64,000 nt of DNA from Polydactylus sextarius (lineage: Eukaryota; Chordata; Actinopteri; Polynemidae). Within the stretch, counting starts at the first letter, position 1. Each line of letters starts with the position of its first letter. Below, piece by piece: positions 62,124 through 64,000 of the stretch. A program made the position numbers and the translations under genes. Location: the NCBI GenBank assembly GCA_016801845.1, contig CM028912.1, positions 23,711,501 to 23,775,500 on the forward strand, written 5' to 3'. Below the pieces are notes generated by a model. That model did no database searches. It was not told the DNA's origin and was given only the letters and a program-made list of their open reading frames with translations.

Positions 62124-63091
62124 TCTATAGTCATGTTCTCTATTCTCCATAGTTGTTCCATTGTGTCTGGTTTATATTTACAGCTGAGGAACCACTCACA
62201 TATATGAGTGGATCTGTGCTGCCATGTGTTCATTATCGTGTTATTACATACGGATGTTACTCACTATCTGACTCACATTACAATCATTGGTGGAGCCTTT
62301 AAAACGGGAAAATGTCAGCTGTGTCCCTGAGCTGCGCCTGCTCTCAGCCTGCTCCCTGTGCCTGTTTACAGCTCTAAATGGATTAAAAGGGAAGTGGTGG
62401 GGAATTCCACTGCGGGCCCAGTGAATATTCAGGTCCACACACACATTTTCACCGCAGCTCTGCACATCACCCAATTTACAGCAAACTGGAACCCCGAGCT
62501 GATGTGTGCACCTCCACCATCCCCACCCACCCAAATCACAACTTGTCAGCAGTCAATGTGTTCCATACAGCTGGACGCCACTTCCACATCTTGTCCAGGT
62601 CAGTCTACAGTCCGGGGTGGGGGTGTGTCTGTCTGTGTGCGGCTGGTACACACACCGGACGGGTTGGGGCTCGTGTCACTAAACGCACATTTATGACGGT
62701 TAACAGAAACGCCAGACACTACGAAGAAAATACAACGGTCGGTCCACGCTGCTGCAGCAGAGAGCCGTTACCGCCCCAGCACCGGTGTCTGCCCCCCTCC
62801 CGGTGACCTAACCGAGAGAGACGCCACAGGCAACCAGAGTGAGAGGGGGCTTCCTTCCTTACCTGCCTCCACAGTGTCCGTCAGGTCATGGTTGGTGGCT
62901 GTCCGGGGAAACTCCTTCAGTTTGCGGGAACTGACGTTGAGGACGCCGCTGGCCGCAGCCTCCTCCAGCGCCCGTTCCAAGCCCCGGTTAGGAGGCAGGT
63001 TGGCGCCGCTGCCGACGTGCGTCTGGATCGACTGAGGAGAACCGAGCTGGGAGAGAGGAGGACGAGCCGACTCCGGTCCCAACGTCGCCAT
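126..63091 (-). CDS. lrch1: LRCH1-like protein (leucine-rich repeats and calponin homology domain), 19 coding exons, 757 aa
   Basis: Exons, 5' to 3' on the minus strand: 62863-63091, 38789-38933, 32759-32885, 31570-31675, 25471-25607, 24567-24697, 20475-20562, 19754-19859, 19057-19172, 17819-17889, 17647-17733, 17417-17494, 16296-16332, 15589-15705, 13046-13118, 4712-4821, 3946-4083, 3784-3861, 126-425. They total 2274 nt in one frame. Layout: N-terminal RALEEA segment (about 37-46), LRRs (about 50-248), acidic Ser-rich linker, PFGLKPRS motif (about 542-549), calponin homology domain (about 575-686), linker, hydrophobic helix (about 733-753). LRCH1 is preferred over LRCH2/3/4 because of NLPPNRGLERALEEAA, SRKLKEFPRTA, VKFDFSCNKV and PFGLKPRSVFLR joined to LESVDPQFTMRRKMEQ. 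Known of the family: LRCH proteins bind DOCK-family Rho GTPase exchange factors (LRCH1 restrains DOCK8-Cdc42 in leukocyte migration) and associate with actin/septin structures. Function in this fish is inferred. The length is close to mammalian LRCH1 (about 730-760 aa). Confidence 0.93.
430..1082. repeat. long polypurine (+) / polypyrimidine (-) tract
   Basis: The plus strand is dominated by A and G for about 650 bp, with only scattered pyrimidines. The minus strand is therefore pyrimidine-rich right up to the acceptor of exon 19. It contains a run of 14 A at about 479-493. It is not a perfect tandem repeat. Confidence 0.85.
1383..1404. repeat. CAG/CTG triplet microsatellite, about 7 units
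   Basis: Uninterrupted GCA units within intron 18; non-coding here. Confidence 0.95.
2375..2433. repeat. CA/CG compound microsatellite
   Basis: CACACG, then about six CG dinucleotides, then CA to 2433. The CG part is alternating purine-pyrimidine sequence with Z-DNA potential. Confidence 0.95.
3784..3861 (-). CDS. lrch1: lrch1 coding exon 18: calponin homology domain
   Basis: Residues 633-658. It encodes PKLSMAKCRRNVENFLDACR KIGVPE, nearly identical across the family. The acceptor is TGCTTCCAG|CCCAAA and the donor CCTGAG|GTAAGA, phase 0. Failure to splice here would add about 49 non-conserved residues before a stop. Confidence 0.97.
3946..4083 (-). CDS. lrch1: lrch1 coding exon 17: calponin homology domain core
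   Basis: Residues 587-632. It contains LKVVLPEDLGSSLMDGVVLC then HLANHIRPRSVGSIHVPSPA, the diagnostic CH core of the LRCH family. The acceptor is TACTCTCAG|AGCATC and the donor GCAGTG|GTACGT, phase 0. Intron 17 after it is only 84 bp. Confidence 0.97.
4084..4711 (-). other. lrch1: lrch1 intron 16 (628 bp)
   Basis: GT-AG intron with no recognisable repeat, gene or RNA. Confidence 0.8.
4712..4821 (-). CDS. lrch1: lrch1 coding exon 16: start of calponin homology domain
   Basis: Residues 550-586. It encodes VFLRSHKSLESVDPQFTMRR KMEQLREELELMEQLRD, almost collinear with human LRCH1 LESIDPQFTIRRKMEQMREE. The acceptor is GTTGTTGCAG|TTTTCC and the donor AGAGAT|GTGAGA, phase 0. The end is the first helix of the CH domain. 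Confidence 0.95.
7165..7325 (+). repeat. repeat B, unoccupied copy
   Basis: It runs from CTGGGACTGTCAGCGTTAA to CACTGACCTGCAG. It aligns, with small gaps, to 42843-42960 joined to 45192-45224, where the same repeat is interrupted by a hAT-like element. TCAGCGTTAACGC-type ends are seen in fish hAT-like elements; the class is otherwise unknown. Confidence 0.75.
8285..8323. repeat. AC microsatellite
   Basis: About 19 AC units. Confidence 0.95.
8445..8535. repeat. compound AC microsatellite
   Basis: Interrupted AC/GC stretch, pure AC from 8486 to 8535. Confidence 0.9.
10211..10245. repeat. CA microsatellite
   Basis: About 17 CA units. Confidence 0.95.
10403..10434. repeat. CA microsatellite, interrupted
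   Basis: CA units with one GC interruption near 10421. Confidence 0.9.
10872..10903. repeat. AC microsatellite
   Basis: About 16 AC units. Confidence 0.95.
13046..13118 (-). CDS. lrch1: lrch1 coding exon 15: PFGLKPRS motif
   Basis: Residues 526-550. It encodes RDDRPPGGGHPSFSSPPFGL KPRS. PFGLKPRS is conserved in LRCH1 and LRCH2. The acceptor is TTGCCACAG|CGAGAT and the donor CGTTCAG|GTGAGT, phase 1. That phase joins exon 16 to give KPRSVFLRS, as in mammalian LRCH1. Confidence 0.93.
13119..15588 (-). other. lrch1: lrch1 intron 14 (2470 bp)
   Basis: GT-AG intron. Nothing beyond unannotated non-coding sequence is visible. Confidence 0.75.
15589..15705 (-). CDS. lrch1: lrch1 coding exon 14: basic/helical segment
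   Basis: Residues 487-525. It contains MAEGGYEFQKKRQMILEKAR and FEAQLACREYEWHMSLK, a charged helix comparable to the REAQLAALQYEEE segment of LRCH3. The acceptor is ambiguous: TGTAG|CAG|CACATGG is a tandem NAGNAG site, so the exon starts at 15705 or 15702, both in frame, differing by one Gln. The donor is CTGAAG|GTAAAC, phase 0. Confidence 0.88.
15706..16295 (-). other. lrch1: lrch1 intron 13 (590 bp)
   Basis: Donor GTACAC and tandem acceptor TAGCAG (see exon 14). No repeat or gene was recognised inside. Confidence 0.75.
16296..16332 (-). CDS. lrch1: lrch1 coding exon 13: 37-nt small exon
   Basis: Residues 474-486, NGQDSDDGATTPK. The acceptor is TTCTCTTCAG|TGGGC and the donor CCAAAG|GTACAC. 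It takes the two-base overhang of exon 12 and returns the frame to phase 0. LNGQ also occurs at this place in LRCH1. Support is weaker than for other exons because of its length. An alternative AG lies 7 bases further in (GGGCAG|GACAG) but breaks the frame. Confidence 0.75.
16333..17416 (-). other. lrch1: lrch1 intron 12 (1084 bp)
   Basis: GT-AG intron. The part at about 16415-16640 has short direct and inverted AGGAACC/GGTAGGTACT motifs like those of fish inverted-repeat elements, but I cannot define its ends. Confidence 0.6.
17417..17494 (-). CDS. lrch1: lrch1 coding exon 12: linker
   Basis: Residues 448-474. It encodes VTTEQDSLSGVQLYPVEMVT and VEESLK, matching the ...LYPMxSAEAL region of LRCH1 in position though not closely in sequence. 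The acceptor is TGTGTCAG|AGTGAC and the donor CTCAA|GTAAGA, phase 2. Confidence 0.88.
17647..17733 (-). CDS. lrch1: lrch1 coding exon 11: linker
   Basis: Residues 419-448. It contains IDMINQLKEAVELLQDPS, equivalent to the QLREAVDLLQDP helix of LRCH1. The acceptor is TTCATAG|GTCAAAG and the donor CAGCAG|GTGAGA, phase 2. Flanking introns are 85 and 152 bp, so exons 10-12 form a compact cluster. Confidence 0.92.
17819..17889 (-). CDS. lrch1: lrch1 coding exon 10: linker
   Basis: Residues 396-419. It encodes GRTAADFDEPLRIEEDSHWQ TEQ. LRIEEDxHWQTE is conserved with mammalian LRCH1. The acceptor is TGTGCACAG|GGTCGG and the donor CAAAC|GTGAGT, phase 2. Intron 10 downstream is only 85 bp. Confidence 0.9.
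17890..19056 (-). other. lrch1: lrch1 intron 9 (1167 bp), GC-AG type
   Basis: The donor is AAG|GCAAGA at 19057/19056 and the acceptor TGCACAG at 17890. The interior is otherwise unremarkable non-coding sequence. Confidence 0.8.
19057..19172 (-). CDS. lrch1: lrch1 coding exon 9: linker, followed by a GC donor
   Basis: Residues 357-395, ending SALSARFINYIK. The acceptor is AATTCAG|TTGACC. No GT donor fits the family alignment at the end. The boundary AAG|GCAAGA gives phase 0, and exon 10 then continues with the LRCH1-like ADFDEPLRIEEDSHWQTE. A GC-AG intron is therefore inferred. Reading through would reach TTTACAGTGTG in frame and lose the similarity. Confidence 0.86.
19173..19753 (-). other. 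lrch1: lrch1 intron 8 (581 bp)
   Basis: GT-AG intron with a short GACA tandem run at about 19432-19450. No gene or RNA seen. Confidence 0.75.
19754..19859 (-). CDS. lrch1: lrch1 coding exon 8: acidic linker
   Basis: Residues 322-357. It encodes PSDEDSLSLNVPMSHITEEE and SKDDSTEHISSLSG, collinear with LRCH1 PSDED...VSLNVPMSNIMEEE. The acceptor is TGTGTCAG|CCGTCG and the donor CTGTCGG|GTAACA, phase 1. Confidence 0.92.
19860..20474 (-). other. lrch1: lrch1 intron 7 (615 bp)
   Basis: GT-AG intron with nothing recognised inside. Confidence 0.75.
20475..20562 (-). CDS. lrch1: lrch1 coding exon 7: acidic Ser-rich linker
   Basis: Residues 292-321. It encodes SVEDMEQQKKQDSDSGVGSD and NGDKRLSATE, matching the conserved SDSGVGSDNGDKRLSATE stretch of LRCH1, a plausible phosphorylation-rich linker. 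The acceptor is GTGTGCAG|TGTGG and the donor ACCGAG|GTACTT, phase 0. Confidence 0.93.
20563..24566 (-). other. lrch1: lrch1 intron 6 (4004 bp)
   Basis: GT-AG intron. It carries the Tc1/mariner-like element at 20871-22036. A CT-rich stretch lies at about 23250-23480. The remainder is unannotated. Confidence 0.8.
20871..22036 (+). mobile_element. degenerate Tc1/mariner-like DNA transposon with long terminal inverted repeats
   Basis: The left end GGACACTTTCTAAAAA (20871) matches the inverted right end (22036-22021). Similarity continues inward: GACAAAGAAAAGAT, CACCAACAAAC and AGAAATTGATGCCTA motifs lie at about 20920-21000 and, inverted, at about 21920-21985. The inverted repeats are thus about 160-180 bp, each with internal divergence. 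Between them, in shifted plus-strand frames, are RVLWSDEATFQL (around 21535-21570), KHEKDHPGCY (about 21610-21638) and ENVWRIMKRRIRQH (about 21699-21741), which resemble the DDE domain of Tc1-like transposases. Frameshifts and stops make it non-functional. The target TA is not clear at both ends. Confidence 0.8.
24567..24697 (-). CDS. lrch1: lrch1 coding exon 6: LRR C-terminal cap
   Basis: Residues 249-292. It encodes ICLKGKVHIFKYLSIEAC, the near-invariant LRCH segment after the LRR block, then a linker containing PDSLYLPVMERLS. The acceptor is TTTTTTCTTTTCAG|ATCTG, with a strong pyrimidine tract. The donor is GGCAG|GTCAGT. It is too short and too split to stand out as an open frame by itself. 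Confidence 0.93.
24698..25470 (-). other. lrch1: lrch1 intron 5 (773 bp)
   Basis: GT-AG intron with an AC microsatellite at 24736-24763. Nothing else recognised. Confidence 0.75.
24736..24763. repeat. AC microsatellite
   Basis: About 14 units. Confidence 0.95.
25471..25607 (-). CDS. lrch1: lrch1 coding exon 5: last LRRs
   Basis: Residues 203-248. It encodes DLPLVKFDFSCNKVSTIPVC followed by LENNPLQSPPAQ. VKFDFSCNKV and the NNPLQSPPAQ cap are hallmarks of LRCH LRR domains, and VKFDF favours LRCH1. The acceptor is CTCACAG|ACCTGG and the donor GCTCAG|GTACAC, phase 0. Confidence 0.95.
26722..26920 (+). repeat. fragment related to the hAT-like element at 52.7 kb
   Basis: Shared with 53131-53330: TGTCGTAAAGTAATTCA, AGGGGGCG, TTGTTCCTCCACACACAACG, AACAATGGAG and GAGAAGAC in the same order and spacing. 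No termini are preserved here, so this is a truncated or decayed copy. Confidence 0.75.
27063..27160 (+). repeat. repeat A, copy 1 (partial)
   Basis: It carries GCTAGCTGTTTAACAGCTAA, then TCCTGCTGTCAACATATAAA and TTTATTAATAAATGATGTGG. The same blocks occur at 37668-37770 and inverted at 48777-48875. Confidence 0.85.
28395..28472 (-). repeat. tRNA-derived SINE-like fragment
   Basis: On the minus strand, a box A-like GGCCGCCTGAGTAGC is followed about 35 nt later by a box B-like GAGTTCGAATCCCC. It does not fold as an intact tRNA by eye. It may be the head of a SINE. Confidence 0.45.
28519..29043. mobile_element. hAT-like non-autonomous element, nested in the outer element
   Basis: The left end TAAGGCTGTAAT (28519) and inverted right end TAGGGCTGTAAT (29043) match at 11 of 12 positions. 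Subterminal motifs GTCGACTGG and GGTCAACTG are inverted relatives. The flanking 8-mers CTACCGAC and CTATCAAG agree at 5 of 8, so the target duplication is degraded or absent. It is 525 bp with no coding capacity. Confidence 0.65.
31570..31675 (-). CDS. lrch1: lrch1 coding exon 4: LRRs
   Basis: Residues 168-203. It encodes DISCNEITALPRHIGRLKAL and RELNVRRNLLCVLPE. The acceptor is TCTGTAG|GACATC, a clean YAG preceded by CCCTC. The donor is CCAGAAG|GTGAGT, phase 1. The sequence continues the repeat register from exon 3 without a gap. Confidence 0.94.
31676..32758 (-). other. lrch1: lrch1 intron 3 (1083 bp)
   Basis: GT-AG intron with no repeat or RNA recognised. Confidence 0.75.
32759..32885 (-). 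CDS. lrch1: lrch1 coding exon 3: LRRs
   Basis: Residues 125-167. It encodes RNQLGSLPACLCGLPLRVL and ASNNKLVSLPETIRQ, ending LMEL. This is the LRCH1 SLPACLCGLPL signature. The acceptor is ATCACAG|TCGTAAC and the donor GAGCTG|GTAAGA, phase 0. Confidence 0.95.
35399..35424. repeat. TG microsatellite
   Basis: About 13 units. Confidence 0.95.
36055..36160. repeat. degenerate GACCAG/GGTCAG tract with telomere-like units
   Basis: GACCAAAACCTGACCAAGACC switches to GGTTAGGGTCAGGGTCAGGG, so hexamer-like units point in opposite orientations in its two halves. Not an exact tandem array. Confidence 0.65.
36355..36416. repeat. AT microsatellite
   Basis: About 28 AT units, flanked by ACAT and ACAC. Confidence 0.95.
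36796..36818. repeat. TG microsatellite
   Basis: About 11 units. Confidence 0.9.
37577..37803 (+). repeat. repeat A, copy 2 (long)
   Basis: Starts ATGTGGTTCTGATCAGG and runs through CCAGAACCAGGACTCCA and GCTAGCTGTTTAACAGCTAA to GACCTGATCGGGTTTTAGGA. It aligns end to end with the inverse of 48740-48962. No coding potential and no recognised class. Confidence 0.85.
37962..37986. repeat. GT microsatellite
   Basis: About 12 units. Confidence 0.9.
38093..38140. repeat. CA microsatellite
   Basis: About 24 units. Confidence 0.95.
38264..38292. repeat. CA microsatellite
   Basis: About 14 units. Confidence 0.95.
38374..38545 (+). mobile_element. teleost interspersed-repeat fragment (probable LINE 3' end)
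   Basis: It contains CCGTCCATTTTCTATCCGG, GTATCCCAGCTGC, GGTACACCCTGGACGGTC, TCATCACAGGGCC and CACACCTACGGGCAATT in the order of a repeat very common in ray-finned fish genomes. I believe it is the 3' part of a non-LTR retrotransposon, but I cannot name the family with confidence. Confidence 0.65.
38789..38933 (-). CDS. lrch1: lrch1 coding exon 2: LRRs
   Basis: Residues 77-125. It encodes DLSKNRLTDVPSEVCQLV followed by LNLYHNCIRTIPDSI, two canonical LxLxxN leucine-rich repeats nearly identical to the LRCH1/LRCH3 second-exon block. The acceptor is CTCTGCAG|ATCTG and the donor CCTCAG|GTACAC. The exon starts with two bases of a split codon and ends with two. Confidence 0.95.
40431..40494. repeat. 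AC microsatellite
   Basis: About 32 units; one of the longest pure AC runs in the window. Confidence 0.95.
44279..44313. repeat. CA microsatellite inside the 42961-45191 element
   Basis: About 17 units. Confidence 0.95.
44346..44425 (+). repeat. tRNA-like segment (SINE head or tRNA pseudogene)
   Basis: Box A-like ATAGCCGAGTGGTTAGAGTG and box B-like GCGAGTTTGAATCCTG have Ser/Leu-type tRNA spacing. The middle has no clean anticodon stem and there is no acceptor-stem pairing. Pol III promoter elements only; not an intact tRNA. Confidence 0.5.
45620..45649. repeat. CA microsatellite
   Basis: About 15 units. A short TG run lies at about 45529-45542. Confidence 0.95.
46868..46910. repeat. GT microsatellite
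   Basis: About 21 units, 70 bp from an oppositely oriented CT/AC run. Confidence 0.95.
46980..47028. repeat. CT-AC compound microsatellite
   Basis: About 8 CT units followed by about 17 AC units. Confidence 0.95.
48494..48534. repeat. CA microsatellite
   Basis: CA run ending with CG interruptions. Confidence 0.95.
48740..48962 (-). repeat. repeat A, copy 3 (long, inverted)
   Basis: The reverse complement aligns throughout with 37577-37803, including TTTATTAATAAATGATGTGG, the GCTAGCTGTTTAACAGCTAA block and CCAGAACCAGGACTCCAG. Confidence 0.85.
48963..48991. repeat. perfect 13-bp hairpin at the edge of repeat A copy 3
   Basis: TACAAGGGTCTGT, loop CAT, ACAGACCCTTGTA. The arms are fully complementary. 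Confidence 0.9.
50021..50125. repeat. 21-bp minisatellite, 5 units
   Basis: The unit CACCAACATCCACCTGATCT A is repeated four times exactly, and the fifth unit differs at two positions (AAGTCATCTA end). Non-coding here: it lies in intron 1. Confidence 0.95.
52722..53560. mobile_element. hAT-like non-autonomous element, 839 bp
   Basis: The left end TAGGGCTGGGCGAT matches the inverted right end TAAGGCTGGGCAGC at 11 of 14 positions. Flanking 8-mers GTCATGAG (52714-52721) and GCCATGAG (53561-53568) match at 7 of 8. A run of A at about 52736-52756 follows the left end. The interior matches the fragment at 26722-26920, and its right part resembles 57538-57625. No transposase frame. Confidence 0.8.
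54496..54560. repeat. AC microsatellite
   Basis: About 32 units. Confidence 0.95.
54709..54740. repeat. poly(A) run, 32 nt
   Basis: Uninterrupted A on the plus strand. It could be the tail of a retroposed sequence, but no source element is recognised on its 5' side. Confidence 0.9.
55130..56010 (-). pseudogene. LINE reverse-transcriptase relic, split by an inverted-repeat element
   Basis: On the minus strand, GTKSTLSKSDSFSVSVDN, AHINNITRSDYF, CLRPSLTPNSIAILV and HPDYFNT (56010-55675) continue as YGLPHKSLQN and HPHPKAISYPLLHQVL (55310-55180). This is the C-terminal half of a non-LTR reverse transcriptase of the L2/Rex1/CR1 type, where DYCNxLLxGLP is the usual joined motif. It carries frameshifts and is non-functional. 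The 365-bp insert at 55310-55674 interrupts it between DYFNT and LLYGLP. Confidence 0.8.
55310..55674. mobile_element. 365-bp inverted-repeat element (MITE) inserted in the LINE relic
   Basis: ACTAGCCTGG at both ends in inverted orientation (left 55310, right 55674), a perfect 10 bp. The interrupted LINE reading frame fixes the boundaries independently. The flanks CAGTATATA and GTATTAAAG suggest a degraded A/T-rich target duplication. Class not identified. Confidence 0.8.
57538..57640 (+). repeat. fragment related to the right part of the 52722-53560 element
   Basis: GACTCTGATTGGCAGCTGTC and AGGTGATCGTCGTAATTAACC resemble 53428-53515. A TATTGACCAATATTGAT-like patch at about 57280 may belong to the same decayed copy. 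Confidence 0.45.
58614..58706 (-). repeat. repeat A, copy 4 (short, internally deleted)
   Basis: CTCCTAAAACCCTGAGG, AGTGAGTCTGATCTGATCCC and GACAGCAGGATAAAACGTTC occur as in copy 3, but the AATAAATGATGT block and the central GCTAGCTGTT block are missing. Confidence 0.75.
58815..59000 (+). repeat. tRNA-derived SINE-like element
   Basis: A box B-like AGTGGTTTGATTCCC, then GTTCTTGGACAAGGTACTGG AGCCCAAATTGCCCC and a 3' part with TGTAAAGCCCTATAAGTGGT. This order is familiar from common teleost SINEs. A related 3' motif appears at about 33125-33215. Confidence 0.55.
59331..59378. repeat. AC microsatellite
   Basis: About 20 units plus a GACACAC extension. Confidence 0.95.
61998..62119. repeat. TA-TG-TA compound microsatellite
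   Basis: TA-rich block, about 18 TG units, then a second TA block. The two TA blocks can pair around the TG core. Confidence 0.95.
62863..63091 (-). CDS. lrch1: lrch1 coding exon 1: start codon and N-terminal segment
   Basis: Residues 1-76 plus one base of codon 77. The ATG at 63091-63089 has A at -3 and G at +4, a strong initiation context. The product begins MATLGPESARPPLSQ and continues to NLPPNRGLERALEEAA and SRKLKEFPRTA, the segment that precedes the first LRR in vertebrate LRCH1. The fish N-terminus lacks the His/Gly-rich insert of mammalian LRCH1. The donor is GAGGCAG|GTAAGG. Phase 1 matches the acceptor of exon 2, rebuilding an Asp codon. Confidence 0.93.
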
Positions 63092-63290
63092 AGTGTTCCC
63101 CCGTCTCCTCCGCGCGCGCGTGTGTCAATTATATCCGTGAGAGAGCGGGTTCACGTTATAACGGCGGGACACCGACTTCCCCGCGCGTTCACAGCCTTCC
63201 TCTTCAGTCGTAGCCGCCGCCGCGTCTACCTCCCGGTTTGCGCGGTGCGTCAAGCGGCGAAGGGTGAACGGCACGCCAACGTCCGGTCCG
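62863..63290 (-). promoter_or_regulatory. lrch1: CpG-rich promoter/5' UTR region of lrch1
   Basis: This is the most CpG-dense stretch in an otherwise AT-leaning window. It includes CCGCGCGCGCGTG at about 63110-63121 and GCCGCCGCCGCG at about 63211-63222. It surrounds exon 1 and continues about 200 bp upstream of the start codon. I see no TATA box. A TATA-less CpG-island promoter is typical of widely expressed vertebrate genes. The transcription start cannot be fixed from the sequence alone. Confidence 0.55.
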
Positions 63291-64000
63291 CTAAATTTTC
63301 AAAATAAAACACCTGTCAGTGTATTGCGTTCATTAGTCAGATGTAAATGAACACTGATATTGATCTCAAATGTATTAAAAACGGTATTTGAATGCCTTGA
63401 AAATAATTCAGTTGTACATGTTCTGTTCTGTACGTGTGTGTGTATATTGTGTAGTAGTAGTAGTAGTAGTAGTATTTAGTAGCATAACCTTTATTTCCGT
63501 TGATTTGCACAAATAAGCAATTTACAGAATAATAATAATACAATATAATGGTAAAATAAAATACTACCAACTAAACAAATATATTTTTCAAAGGTACACT
63601 AAATGTTGTTATTGAGTAATGGTTGACAACTAAAATTCAACAAAAGTGGGAAATGTATCAATAAAGAATTATTACAAAACTTCAGAATAAATATGAATCC
63701 AATACTTTTTCAAAGATATGTTTATAGATATTTTTGAAAAATGTATTGAACAAAATTAATATACAAATTAATTTCACTGAGGTTGGTTACAACTAGTAAA
63801 CTGCGAGGAGACTGGGATTTCCAACTTAGTTGCATGTTTTATTTTGAAAGAAACGGCCCACTAGGTTTCCTGTCCACTTGTATTTTCTCTTGACTTAACG
63901 CAGTTTATTCTCACTGCGGCTGCGCAGTTGCACCGTACATCTGCGAGACAGCAGGGGAATTCGGTGAGCAGCGACATCTGCTGTACAGGATCTGTCAGTG
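63291..64000. other. AT-rich sequence upstream of lrch1
   Basis: No coding similarity was recognised on either strand. It holds a GTA-type triplet microsatellite at 63450-63474 and A/T-rich runs. The right end (about 63900-64000) becomes less AT-rich. A distal enhancer or neighbouring gene cannot be judged from this. Confidence 0.5.
63450..63474. repeat. GTA/TAC triplet microsatellite
   Basis: About 8 units upstream of the lrch1 promoter. Confidence 0.9.

Larger units (their letters stand above)
38934..62862 (-). other. lrch1: lrch1 intron 1 (23929 bp)
   Basis: The largest intron, as is common for vertebrate first introns, and GT-AG. It contains most of the mobile elements in the window (42961-45191, 52722-53560, the 55130-56010 composite), repeat A copies 3 and 4, a 21-bp minisatellite and many microsatellites. 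No internal gene on either strand was supported. Confidence 0.8.

Overview
The window is vertebrate DNA, almost certainly from a ray-finned (teleost) fish. It has large introns, dense (AC)n microsatellites, and hAT-, Tc1- and LINE-type relics with the sequence style of spiny-rayed fishes. I find one protein-coding gene, on the minus strand, filling nearly the whole window. It is an LRCH family gene (leucine-rich repeats plus calponin homology domain), best matched to LRCH1. No bacterial, plasmid or viral organisation is present.

Gene layout, read right to left. A CpG-rich promoter and 5' UTR lie at about 62.9-63.3 kb, and the start codon is at 63091-63089. Nineteen coding exons follow (62863-63091, 38789-38933, 32759-32885, 31570-31675, 25471-25607, 24567-24697, 20475-20562, 19754-19859, 19057-19172, 17819-17889, 17647-17733, 17417-17494, 16296-16332, 15589-15705, 13046-13118, 4712-4821, 3946-4083, 3784-3861, 126-425). 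They join in frame to 2274 nt, a 757-residue protein. Exons 1-6 encode the N-terminal segment and the LRR block. Exons 7-15 encode an acidic, Ser-rich and helical linker. Exons 16-19 encode the calponin homology domain. The last exon also adds a linker and a hydrophobic C-terminal helix that looks like a tail anchor. Every splice phase was checked by hand. All introns are GT-AG except intron 9, which uses a GC donor. The 3' UTR runs off the left edge.

The rest is intron. Intron 1 is about 24 kb and carries most of the mobile DNA: a 2.2 kb hAT-like element with an exact 8-bp target duplication, nested in an older repeat whose unoccupied copy survives in intron 15; a second hAT-like element of 839 bp; and a LINE reverse-transcriptase relic split by a 365-bp inverted-repeat element. 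A repeat family of unknown class has four copies across introns 1, 2 and 4. Intron 4 has a nested pair of inverted-repeat elements. Intron 6 has a degenerate Tc1/mariner-like element with long terminal inverted repeats. Intron 18 ends in a roughly 650-nt pyrimidine-rich tract on the coding strand, directly before the last exon.

I saw no convincing second gene on either strand, no intact RNA gene and no CRISPR array. I found no evidence of an undescribed multi-gene system. The points most worth following up are the splice-site peculiarities, the membrane-tail exon and the nested insertions that can be dated against each other.
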